Shown here one piece after another: positions 7,551 to 15,100 of a DNA stretch of 20,220 nucleotides. The position numbers and the translations under genes were made by a program. The notes beneath the pieces are model-generated. The model was not told the origin of the DNA, ran no database searches, and saw only the letters and a program-made list of their open reading frames with translations. The DNA comes from a virus: the IMG/VR virus record IMGVR_UViG_3300042555_000148, positions 1 to 20,220 of that record. One strand, 5' to 3'. Each line of letters starts with the position of its first letter. Within the stretch, counting starts at the first letter, position 1.

Positions 7551-10500
7551 ATGGACTACTTCAACGGCCTCTTCTCTGACAGCGAACCTAGGAAAAAGAA
7601 GGAACGAGAAGTTGGTACCGCGGGGGCGGCGACCACTAACTACTTCGGTGGTTCAATTCTTCCAGACAGTTACTTTGCTAGCCAAGCACCCGCAGCTCCG
7701 CAGGAGCGAGTGAACACACCCGGCCTGATGTCTGACATCAAACGGGCTTCCGGCCAGTTTATTTCTGGTGCTGGCTCTGCCTTGCGCGACGTTGGTGCTG
7801 AGCAGTTAGGTAGTGGTATTGAGCAGTACGGCACTGGTATTGTCCGTCGTAACCCTAGCGAGATCAGTTCGTTTAGCGATGTCCTGTCACGTCCGTTCAC
7901 AACAGCTCGTGAAGCTGTTGGCGAGGTAGCTCCACAAGTCGGTCTTGCTGTTGGCGGCCAAGTTACTGGCCGTCTAGTTGGTGGCGCGTTGGGTATTCCG
8001 TTTGGCCCTGCCGGTATTGCAGTTGGTCAGCAAGTTGGTGGTTTCGTAGGCGGCTTGCTACCTGCCGCTGTCCAGACATACGGCGGTATCCGTTCTGAGC
8101 AACGTGAAAAGGGCATCGATGAAAAAGGCCGCGCCCTTGCAGTCACGATCCCTGCTGCATTGCTTGAGCGTTTTGGCGGTGCGGAACGAGTTGCGTTAAG
8201 GGTTGCTGGAGAAGGCACAGAGTTCTTGGCTCGTGAGGTCGGTTCAAACGCATACAAAGCTGCTGCTAAACAGTTCGCACGAGGTGGTGTCGAAGAACTT
8301 ATTACTGAGATTCCTCAGACTGCACTTGAACGTTATGGTGTAACTGGTGAAGCTGCGGACTTAACCAGTGCCGAAGCTATCGATCAATACGGTGTAGCTG
8401 GTGCTAAAGCATTCTTAGGTGGTGGTGCTATTCGCACTGGTTTGTCTGTTGCTGCAGGTACGCGCCAAGACCCAACCGTTACGATTCAACCTGACGGCAC
8501 TATTACATCTAATCAACCATTGCCCGGTGCCGATGGCGAAGTCGACCTGACTAATCCAAACAACGTCATCACAACTCCTGAAGCTGCAGCTAAGAAGCTC
8601 GCAGAGTTTGACCCCTACGCCACGATCGCAGAACGTGCGGCTGCTGGCCGTCCAATGTCCGCCGAAGAGGCAACGCAGTTCTTGTCTTCGTCTTTGGCCG
8701 CACAGAAAGCTGGTCAAGACTACATCGATCTAATGCAAAGCCGTGAGGAAACCATTGGCCGTATCGGTCAAGTTGGTGAGCAGTATCAACGCATGATCGG
8801 TCGCCGTGGCGATCAGTTGCTTGGTATCCAAGAAACCGGTGACTTGGCTCGTCCCATAGTGTCACGTCTGCAAGACGAAACTCAGCAACAAGAAGCTCCA
8901 TACATTGCCGCAGCTCAGGCTGGTGCAGGTACACAACAACTTCCCGGTATGACACAGGGCGCTGGTACACAGGCTGATTACTCACGCATCATGAACCCCG
9001 ATGTGATGGAGCCTGTTGAGCCACAAGGCTTTGAGCCTCTTGCACGTACTGATCTGCTCCCTGCTCAGCCAGCTCCGTTCAGCAACATGCGCTTGGACAG
9101 ACCGGGCCCTCAAGAGTCGCTTACTGGGCCAACAAGCCAACTTTCTGATCGCCCTGTTACACCTGAGCCTGCCCCCGCTTCTCCTCTGGGTGGCGTGACC
9201 ACAGCCGCCCCTTTGCCTCCTGCGCCAGCCGCAGGGGGCGTTTCTTCTACTCCTGCTACGACTACCCAAGATGGCGCTCAAACCACTCAAGCCAAGCAAA
9301 CAAAAACGAAAAAACAAAAAGCACCCATTGCCGTTGGATCAGTCGTAAAGGTTAACGACAAAGAGATCACACTCAGCCAAGAACAAGCTGACGCTTGGAA
9401 CAAGGCTCAGGAAGCTTACGAAAGCAGAGCCCGTCGTGCCCGTGAGATGACTAACTACCAAGAGCGCGAGAGCGCCTTGCGTGGTGCCGGTATGCAGTTG
9501 TCGGCTGAGCGCAGAAAGATTACTGGTGCGTTGACCGCCAAAGAACAGCAAGCTGCTAACCGCGTTGCTGATAGACAAACTGCCGAGCAGAAAGCTCAAG
9601 ATGATATGGGCTTGACCGCGGCGCTTCAGACCGCCAACCGCACTAACGTTGCGAACAACCCACTGCAGGCTGGCGTCGAAGGCGCTGATAAGAAACCTGT
9701 ACCGGGCAAGACTTCATTAACCGTCAGCTCTCTACGCAACATTCGTGACGCGTTGCTTAACCCCTCCGCAACTGTTGAAGGTATCAGTGACAAAGAACAG
9801 CAGATTGCTGACGCTGTGCGTGCCTTTGCTAAGTCTTACTACAAGTTCAGCAACGCTGGTGGCAACATGCTTCGTGGCATCCCCACAGAACGCGCGATCA
9901 AGGGTGAGAACGGCGAAACAATCTATAAGCCAACAAAGCTGGCTAGCCAAACCCCTGCACAGCAACGTGGCCAGATTAAGGCTAAAACCGGTGCCCGTGT
10001 CAGCACTACCCTAGATCAGTTGGGAGAAACTCGGGAAGCTCTTGCTGGTTTGGGCAAAGCAGTAGGGGGTAACGCCAAAGATGTTGAAGCTATCGTCAAG
10101 CTTGTCAAAGATATGGTGCAGCAGAAGTTGCATACCGAAGTCAATGATGAAGGTATGAACGAAGATTTCGGGCAAACGGACGATGGTGATGATGGTGTAG
10201 CGCAGGCTTTCAAAAAGATGGACACCATGCTGTCGCAAGGTTGGAGAGCTGCCAAGGACAATATGTTCCAAGGCGCATCTGATGCCGCCTTTGTTCGTCA
10301 GACACCAATCCGTAGTTCCAAGGAAGCTACTGCCGCCGCTAGCACTGCAGTAACGCTAGACACACCGCTTGAGATGGCCGCACAGGGTTATGCCATATTT
10401 GGCAAGGGTGAATCTTCAACTGGCCTACTTGGTGTATTGAACTACATCCAAACACATGGCACGCCTTTCGAAAGAACTATTGCCAAAGGTGTGTTCGAGT

Positions 10501-13500
10501 CTTTATACGACAGCGACACCGCGCCTAAGCTTGAGTTTATTACTGAGGGTAAACCCTACTACGATCCTAAGACCAACACAGTCTATATCCAACGAGATGC
10601 GTCTGCGGCGGTTACATTGCATGAAGCTTTGCACTCAGCCTTGCAATGGTATGTTTACCAGAACCCAGACGCACCAGAAGTGCGTGCGTTAAAAGCGTCA
10701 CTAAAACGCGTCGTTAACTTTAAGGGTGAACTGAGCCCTGACGCTAAGCGCGTGCAGGATGTTCTCAAGACGCTAATGAAGGACAAGAAGGAACTCGACG
10801 CTGTTCTGGAATTGATTTCTTACGGCAACACGCTGAACGACTTCCGTCGCGCACTGGAAGCTATGGACAGCACAGAGGCTCCCAAGACTTTCTATGATGC
10901 GGCTAAGAACGTCTGGCAGGCAATTCTGACCACAGTGCAGAAGCTTGTTGGTGTCCGTCCTTCTGTTGCTGCTGATGTAATTGGCAACACATTTAAGCTG
11001 CTTGAAGCCGCTGGTGCTGGTAAGAAGGGTGCGGCCGTTGGTAATATTCTGAAAGCTGAGGTAGAAACTACAGGCACGCCACAGAAGAAAGTAACCGCGC
11101 TTGACCTCCGTGTGTACAACAAGAAGGTTGCACCTGCGGCCCTGAGCACTAAGTTTATCTTTGATCTAGTTGGCTGGCAACGTGGCGCTGCAAAAGTAAG
11201 TGAACTGTCTACCAAGTTAGCAGACAAAATTCGTAAGGACTTCCCAACTACTGAAAGGTACATCACCTATTTGAACTCTACGTTTGGTGCAAACGCCCCA
11301 ACCATTGACGCGATGCGTGATTACAAGGTAGACAAGAATACTGGCTACCAACGCATGGAGCAGCTCGCCAACTTCGTAGAATCACGTAGCGCAGAAGAAG
11401 CCAACGCATTGTTCGACTACTTAGACGGCAACGAAAAAGCATTGGACAAATTTGCAGATGCGGACAAAATTAAAGAAATCGCGGATTCCGTCGCCAAGAG
11501 TATGGCGCTGTACATTTCGCAGTTGCCGAAAAAAGACCAAGACTATTTCAAGGGGACTAAGTTCTCTGAATCGTTGCTGTTTGCAGGTAACACCAATCAA
11601 GTTGCTAGCCACACATTCGGTGCACGTAAACTCAGTGAGATTATTGGATTGCAACATCGGTTCGAGGAAACAATCGATGGCTTCCAACACTGGATGGGCA
11701 AAGACGCAAACGGTGACGTCGACATAACTGGCCCGTTCTACCAAGTGTTCGGCCCTAATATTAAAGACCCAGCTGGCCCGCAAGCGCCACAAGGTTACAT
11801 GTCGATCAAGGAATTTAATGCTAACGGTAACCCCGTAGGTTTTACTGTTGACCCATCACGTCAGTGGCGCATCTCTGGCAAGAAGGGTGAAGGCTACAAG
11901 TTCACATCCAACATGACTGCCAAGCAGGCTATTCTCGAGAAGAAGGTTACCTCGCTTGGCAACGCTATGCGTAACACCATGGCCGCGCTTGCAAACAACT
12001 ACGCGTCACGCAACTTCTCTAAAGCCGCTGCACAGATCGGTTACGAAGACGGCAAGCCAACAGCTCTGAGCGTAGCCTTTACTTCTGTCGCTGACATCAA
12101 GAAAGTGTTCGGAGCCGCACCGGAGGAAAGCCAAATCCTAAATATTTCAAAGGACGAAGCTAGATCACCGCAGATTGCTGACTTGTATCGTAACTCCAAC
12201 ACATGGGTTCGAATTCCTAGTGTAGATGCTTACGGCGACTTGGCAGGAAAGCTTATGCCCGGCCCTGTGTGGAGTGCTATGACCGATATGGCGGATCGCA
12301 AGCCGCTGGTGTCGTTCCGTGCATACAACGCCCTTATGCGTTGGTTCAAAAAGTCGAAGACTGTTTATAACCCCGGAACCCACATTACAAACATCGCATC
12401 CAACGTTACGTTGGCGATGATGCATGACATACCTGTCAGCACAATTGGTTCCGCGGCTAAGTTGTTTGCCAAGTACGAGCTTAACCCCAAAGACCTGAAC
12501 AAGACTGAACTGGCAATCATGTCTCAGTTCATGAACTCAGGTGCGATGCTTGGCGACTACTCCAGTGCCGAAGTTAAAGAAGCCATCTACAAGGCATGGA
12601 GTGAGAACCTTTCACAGCCAACTGATACGTCACTGATGCAACGTCTTAAGATGTTCACAGGTTACGAGAAGTCCAAGGCTGAGATGGGCGTCAAACTGGC
12701 TGCCAAGTTAGGTAACAAAGCCGACGCCGTTGCTACTGAGTTGTACGCCGCAGAAGACAACGTGTTCCGCCTTGCAGCCTTTATGAAGAAGGTCGGCGAA
12801 CTGCAAGAGAAGAACGGTGAAACCACACCTTCTGATGAGACGTTTAAAAACAGCGGAAACTTTGCTCGTGAGGCATTCCTCGACTACGACATTGACTCTA
12901 AAGCTGTCCGTCTTGCACGTCAATCATTCCTGCCGTTCGTGTCTTGGTTGTATGCGATTACCCCAGTGATGGGCCGTATTGCAATGCACCAGCCTTGGAA
13001 GATTGCGAACGTGATGATGGTGTACTACCTCATTGATGCAGCCATGGCTTCCGCCGCCGGTGATGATGACGAGGAACTACGTAAGAAGGGCCCTGAGTAC
13101 GTTCGTGAGCGTATGTTTGGAATCGGCCCTTACATGCATATCCGCATTCCATTTATGGGTGATGACAACAACCCTGTGTATTACCGCCTTGGTGACTACG
13201 TACCTATGGCTTCCGCCGCAAAGGGTTTGCCAAATGGATTCATGGGACAGTCATGGTTCCCCGGCTCGTTGACACCTAGTGGCCCGCTTATTTCTGCAGT
13301 TGCTGGCATGGTTCTTGGTGTAGACCCTTACACAGGCAAGTCGATCCATAAGCCTACAGACTCTGACTGGGACAAGCTAGGTAACGTAGGTAAGTTTGCG
13401 TACGACATTGTCACACCACCTGCAATAAGTAGTAGGCAGTTGCAGTCAATTAGTGATATTCTTGCTGACAAGACAGGCCCAACTGGAACTCCTGTTAGCG

Positions 13501-13739
13501 ACCTTGCAATCGCTCGCACATTCGGTCTTAAGTTGTATGAGTTCAACGTCGATGAAGCGGCGTACTACCGCAGCTTAGAGATTCGCAAACTGCAACGTGA
13601 CTATAAAGCCGCAATGACAAAGGCCGCCCGCGATGAGTACCGCAGAGGTTACCCAGACCCCGCAGCGTTGGATAAAGAACTGGGTGACTTGCGCGAGCGT
13701 ATGATGGAAGCTATCGACAAAGCGAAAGGGGAAGAGTAA
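7551..13739 (+). CDS. Giant polyvalent virion/ejection protein with HExxH peptidase motif and LPD38-like region
   Basis: The 2062-residue product starts at ATG 7551 with CAAGG at 7538-7542. Residues 124-180 are a Gly-rich hydrophobic segment (GGALGIPFGPAGIAVGQ). About 480-595 is a Pro/Ala/Gln linker ending in a Lys-rich patch. Residues 960-1110 look like a zincin: VYIQRDASAAVTLHEALHSA with H1024, E1025 and H1028, and a possible third ligand E1087 in the later LELISYG segment, as in HExxH...E peptidases. Residues 1607-1930 resemble LPD38 of phage polyvalent proteins (NPGTHITNIASNVTLAMM; later FLPFVSWLYAITPV and YYRLGDYVPM). About 1790-1838 is hydrophobic enough to insert into a membrane. Size and place resemble T7 gp16, which is ejected and helps form a trans-envelope channel. 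Here no transglycosylase motif is evident and a peptidase motif is present instead. Ejection is inference; the HExxH motif is directly visible. Confidence 0.82.
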   Translation: MDYFNGLFSDSEPRKKKEREVGTAGAATTNYFGGSILPDSYFASQAPAAPQERVNTPGLMSDIKRASGQFISGAGSALRDVGAEQLGSGIEQYGTGIVRRNPSEISSFSDVLSRPFTTAREAVGEVAPQVGLAVGGQVTGRLVGGALGIPFGPAGIAVGQQVGGFVGGLLPAAVQTYGGIRSEQREKGIDEKGRALAVTIPAALLERFGGAERVALRVAGEGTEFLAREVGSNAYKAAAKQFARGGVEELITEIPQTALERYGVTGEAADLTSAEAIDQYGVAGAKAFLGGGAIRTGLSVAAGTRQDPTVTIQPDGTITSNQPLPGADGEVDLTNPNNVITTPEAAAKKLAEFDPYATIAERAAAGRPMSAEEATQFLSSSLAAQKAGQDYIDLMQSREETIGRIGQVGEQYQRMIGRRGDQLLGIQETGDLARPIVSRLQDETQQQEAPYIAAAQAGAGTQQLPGMTQGAGTQADYSRIMNPDVMEPVEPQGFEPLARTDLLPAQPAPFSNMRLDRPGPQESLTGPTSQLSDRPVTPEPAPASPLGGVTTAAPLPPAPAAGGVSSTPATTTQDGAQTTQAKQTKTKKQKAPIAVGSVVKVNDKEITLSQEQADAWNKAQEAYESRARRAREMTNYQERESALRGAGMQLSAERRKITGALTAKEQQAANRVADRQTAEQKAQDDMGLTAALQTANRTNVANNPLQAGVEGADKKPVPGKTSLTVSSLRNIRDALLNPSATVEGISDKEQQIADAVRAFAKSYYKFSNAGGNMLRGIPTERAIKGENGETIYKPTKLASQTPAQQRGQIKAKTGARVSTTLDQLGETREALAGLGKAVGGNAKDVEAIVKLVKDMVQQKLHTEVNDEGMNEDFGQTDDGDDGVAQAFKKMDTMLSQGWRAAKDNMFQGASDAAFVRQTPIRSSKEATAAASTAVTLDTPLEMAAQGYAIFGKGESSTGLLGVLNYIQTHGTPFERTIAKGVFESLYDSDTAPKLEFITEGKPYYDPKTNTVYIQRDASAAVTLHEALHSALQWYVYQNPDAPEVRALKASLKRVVNFKGELSPDAKRVQDVLKTLMKDKKELDAVLELISYGNTLNDFRRALEAMDSTEAPKTFYDAAKNVWQAILTTVQKLVGVRPSVAADVIGNTFKLLEAAGAGKKGAAVGNILKAEVETTGTPQKKVTALDLRVYNKKVAPAALSTKFIFDLVGWQRGAAKVSELSTKLADKIRKDFPTTERYITYLNSTFGANAPTIDAMRDYKVDKNTGYQRMEQLANFVESRSAEEANALFDYLDGNEKALDKFADADKIKEIADSVAKSMALYISQLPKKDQDYFKGTKFSESLLFAGNTNQVASHTFGARKLSEIIGLQHRFEETIDGFQHWMGKDANGDVDITGPFYQVFGPNIKDPAGPQAPQGYMSIKEFNANGNPVGFTVDPSRQWRISGKKGEGYKFTSNMTAKQAILEKKVTSLGNAMRNTMAALANNYASRNFSKAAAQIGYEDGKPTALSVAFTSVADIKKVFGAAPEESQILNISKDEARSPQIADLYRNSNTWVRIPSVDAYGDLAGKLMPGPVWSAMTDMADRKPLVSFRAYNALMRWFKKSKTVYNPGTHITNIASNVTLAMMHDIPVSTIGSAAKLFAKYELNPKDLNKTELAIMSQFMNSGAMLGDYSSAEVKEAIYKAWSENLSQPTDTSLMQRLKMFTGYEKSKAEMGVKLAAKLGNKADAVATELYAAEDNVFRLAAFMKKVGELQEKNGETTPSDETFKNSGNFAREAFLDYDIDSKAVRLARQSFLPFVSWLYAITPVMGRIAMHQPWKIANVMMVYYLIDAAMASAAGDDDEELRKKGPEYVRERMFGIGPYMHIRIPFMGDDNNPVYYRLGDYVPMASAAKGLPNGFMGQSWFPGSLTPSGPLISAVAGMVLGVDPYTGKSIHKPTDSDWDKLGNVGKFAYDIVTPPAISSRQLQSISDILADKTGPTGTPVSDLAIARTFGLKLYEFNVDEAAYYRSLEIRKLQRDYKAAMTKAARDEYRRGYPDPAALDKELGDLRERMMEAIDKAKGEE

Positions 13740-13993
13740 TGGCTAAGACACCAGCATGGCAACGTAAAGAGGGCAAGTCCGAAAAGGGCGGGCTCAATGC
13801 TAAGGGGCGTGCCTCTTACAACAAAGCAAACCCCGGCAAGCCGGGACTCAAGGCTCCTCAACCAGAGGGTGGCCCACGTCGTGACTCGTTCTGTGCCCGC
13901 ATGGAGGGTATGAAGAAAAAGCTCACAAGCGAGAAGACGGCTAAAGACCCGAACTCCCGCATCAATAAATCACTGCGTGCATGGAACTGCTGA
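13739..13993 (+). CDS. Small basic phage protein, DUF6321-like
   Basis: This 84-residue protein starts in the stop codon of the giant protein (TAATG), so it is probably coupled to it. It is rich in Lys, Gly, Pro and Arg: KEGKSEKGGLNAKGRASY, then KANPGKPGLKAPQPEGGPRR and the closing SRINKSLRAWNC. I recall this pattern as DUF6321, a family seen mostly in environmental phages; the assignment is from memory. It carries two Cys (one in DSFCARM, one at the C-terminal end) but no metal-binding spacing. There is no membrane segment. The strong positive charge fits binding to nucleic acid or a packaged accessory protein, which is inference. It is the first of five tiny late genes. Confidence 0.75.
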   Translation: MAKTPAWQRKEGKSEKGGLNAKGRASYNKANPGKPGLKAPQPEGGPRRDSFCARMEGMKKKLTSEKTAKDPNSRINKSLRAWNC

Positions 13994-13994
13994 C

Positions 13995-14183
13995 ATGGCT
14001 ACCAAGTCTAAATCCACAGTCAATGCGGCTGGCAACTACACCAAGCCTGAACTGCGCAAGCGGATTGTGTCTCAGGTAAAAGCAGCTGCTACGCAAGGCA
14101 CTGGCGCAGGCCAATGGTCTGCCCGTAAAGCACAACTTGTTGCCAAGAAGTACAAGGCAGCCGGTGGGGGGTACAGAGATTGA
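13995..14183 (+). CDS. Small basic phage protein, DUF5872-like
   Basis: The product is 62 residues from ATG 13995, one base after the previous stop. An in-frame ATG at 13977 would add six residues (MHGTAD) and overlap the upstream gene, and neither start has a strong ribosome binding site. The core YTKPELRKRIVSQVKAAA followed by GAGQWSARKAQLVAKKYKAAGGGY matches a small family I recall as DUF5872, found in phages and some bacteria. The compact helix, GQWSARK turn, helix layout is visible. The function is unknown; the basic surface would suit nucleic acid contact. It is co-transcribed with its neighbours, and its stop overlaps the next start. Confidence 0.75.
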   Translation: MATKSKSTVNAAGNYTKPELRKRIVSQVKAAATQGTGAGQWSARKAQLVAKKYKAAGGGYRD

Positions 14184-14413
14184 AAGCCTCTCAGAAATCC
14201 CTTAAAGACTGGACAGACCAGAAGTGGCGTACTAAGTCAGGCAAGCCATCCAGTAAAACTGGCGAGCGCTATTTGCCTGAAGCCGCTATAAAATCATTGA
14301 GTCCTGCTGAGTACGCAGCAACGACACGGGCCAAGCGTGCAGGTAAAGCGCAAGGCAAACAGTTTGTAGCTCAACCCAAAAAGATTGCTGCAAAAACCGC
14401 GAACTTTCGTTAA
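14180..14413 (+). CDS. Small Lys-rich phage protein with TTG start
   Basis: The 77-residue product begins at TTG 14180, which overlaps the previous stop as TTGA. A run of six or seven G (14165-14171) lies about 8 nt upstream and may serve as the ribosome binding site. The protein shows SLKDWTDQKWRTKSGKPS, TGERYLPEAAIKSLSPAEYA and TTRAKRAGKAQGKQF, a pattern I recall from hypothetical proteins of environmental phages. No characterised domain is recognised. It is highly basic, short and helical at the C-terminal end. There is no ATG in frame before the conserved part, so the TTG start is the best choice. Confidence 0.68.
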   Translation: MKASQKSLKDWTDQKWRTKSGKPSSKTGERYLPEAAIKSLSPAEYAATTRAKRAGKAQGKQFVAQPKKIAAKTANFR

Positions 14414-14432
14414 CCCTTGATTGGAGATTATT

Positions 14433-14570
14433 ATGTACGGCAAGAAAATGATGATGGCCCCCGCCAAACCCGCAGGAAAAAAAGCTGCACCTTTCAAACC
14501 CTGTAAAGGCTGCCCTAACCCAGCCAAGTGCGCCAAGATGGGTATGTGCGCTGCAAAAGCTAAGAAGTAA
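14433..14570 (+). CDS. 45-residue Cys-rich basic microprotein
   Basis: ATG 14433 has GGAG at 14423-14426 with a 6-nt spacer, and the stop at 14568-14570 overlaps the next ATG as TAATG. The protein is MYGKKMMMAPAKPAGKKAAP, then a Cys-containing end with C24, C27, C33 and C39, and about a quarter of its residues are Lys. The C-x2-C-x5-C-x5-C spacing could bind one zinc ion, which is inference. The good ribosome binding site and tight overlap with the following gene support real expression despite the length. I know no function for it. It may be a nucleic-acid-binding accessory protein. Confidence 0.7.
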   Translation: MYGKKMMMAPAKPAGKKAAPFKPCKGCPNPAKCAKMGMCAAKAKK

Positions 14571-14824
14571 TGCCTGCTCTAGAGAACAGACTTACCCAGC
14601 AGCTTGCTGCAAAGGGTAATAAGAACGCTAGAGGTATGGCCATTGCCATTCTGACGAAGCGTGGGGATTTAGCTAATGGAAAGCTAACAGCTAAGGGTGA
14701 GGCTCGCCAAGCCCTAGGTAATGCCGGTAGAGCTAAAGATCGCGCTGCGAAAGAAAGTGGACGTTCGCCAAGCGAGTATAAATACAACGCTAAAACGAAC
14801 TCCGCTACGCTTAAAAAGAAGTAG
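14570..14824 (+). CDS. Small basic phage protein, last gene of the plus-strand block
   Basis: This 84-residue protein starts by TAATG overlap with the Cys-rich microprotein. Its sequence LAAKGNKNARGMAIAILTKR, DLANGKLTAKGEARQALGNA and SPSEYKYNAKTNSATLKKK resembles hypothetical proteins I recall from environmental phages, but I can name no family. It is Lys/Ala/Gly-rich with no membrane segment or enzymatic motif. The phrase AKG-(R/E)-A is shared with the DUF6321-like neighbour, which may be chance or distant relation. Its stop codon abuts the stop codon of the HNH gene on the other strand with no base between. It is therefore the end of the late transcript's coding part. Confidence 0.72.
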   Translation: MPALENRLTQQLAAKGNKNARGMAIAILTKRGDLANGKLTAKGEARQALGNAGRAKDRAAKESGRSPSEYKYNAKTNSATLKKK

Positions 14825-15076
14825 TTACTTCATCCCTGCTGAACGTGTTCGTGCAAACGAACGGTTCGCAGACTTAGGAACTGCGCGGAGGTTACCTCCG
14901 CCATTTCCACCGCCCTTTGCAATGGGCTTCTTATGATCGACGTCGAGGCCATCGCCCTTTCGGACGATGCCCTTCTTTTCCATATGCCGACGTGCCGCGT
15001 TGCGGTCAGCTCGGTTAGCGATCTGTTCAGGTTTGCCTTGGTAGTTGGCGTACTCTTTCTTGTAGTCACGTGGCAT
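14825..15076 (-). CDS. Small HNH endonuclease-like protein
   Basis: The 83-residue product starts at ATG 15076 (minus) with GAGGA about 7 nt upstream. Residues 20-33 are a basic helix (ANRADRNAARRHME). They are followed by the HNH core VRKGDGLDVDHKKPIAKGGG, in which D47-H48 are the first motif residues. N62 in GGNLRAV and N71 in SANRSF supply the N motif, while the last ligand position is Asn rather than His, as in many small phage HNH proteins. It is about the length of a minimal HNH domain and lacks separate DNA-recognition parts. The likely role is DNA nicking or cutting during replication, recombination or packaging; homing activity is less likely because it sits within an operon without disrupting a gene. 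It follows the primase-helicase by 24 nt. Confidence 0.82.
   Translation of the reverse strand: MPRDYKKEYANYQGKPEQIANRADRNAARRHMEKKGIVRKGDGLDVDHKKPIAKGGGNGGGNLRAVPKSANRSFARTRSAGMK
14847..14862. repeat. Short inverted repeat GTTCGT-GCAA-ACGAAC
   Basis: A perfect 6-bp stem with a GCAA tetraloop lies inside the end of the HNH gene, 23 bases past the end of the plus-strand coding block. No T-run follows on either strand, so it is not a canonical intrinsic terminator. Confidence 0.5.
14885..14901. repeat. 17-bp near-palindrome GCGGAGGT-T-ACCTCCGC
   Basis: Two perfect 8-bp arms flank a single central T. The sequence lies within the HNH coding region and encodes part of the GGGNLRA motif, so its symmetry may be coincidental. 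It is 60 bases past the convergent stop codons and could pause polymerase coming from the plus-strand block, which is inference. Confidence 0.5.
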
Positions 15077-15100
15077 GATGTTGTCCTCACAAAAGATTGC

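Noticed and set aside
14825-15076. HNH gene as a homing endonuclease in an intron
   Set aside because: No interrupted gene or intron structure surrounds it; it has its own ribosome site and lies in line with the operon.
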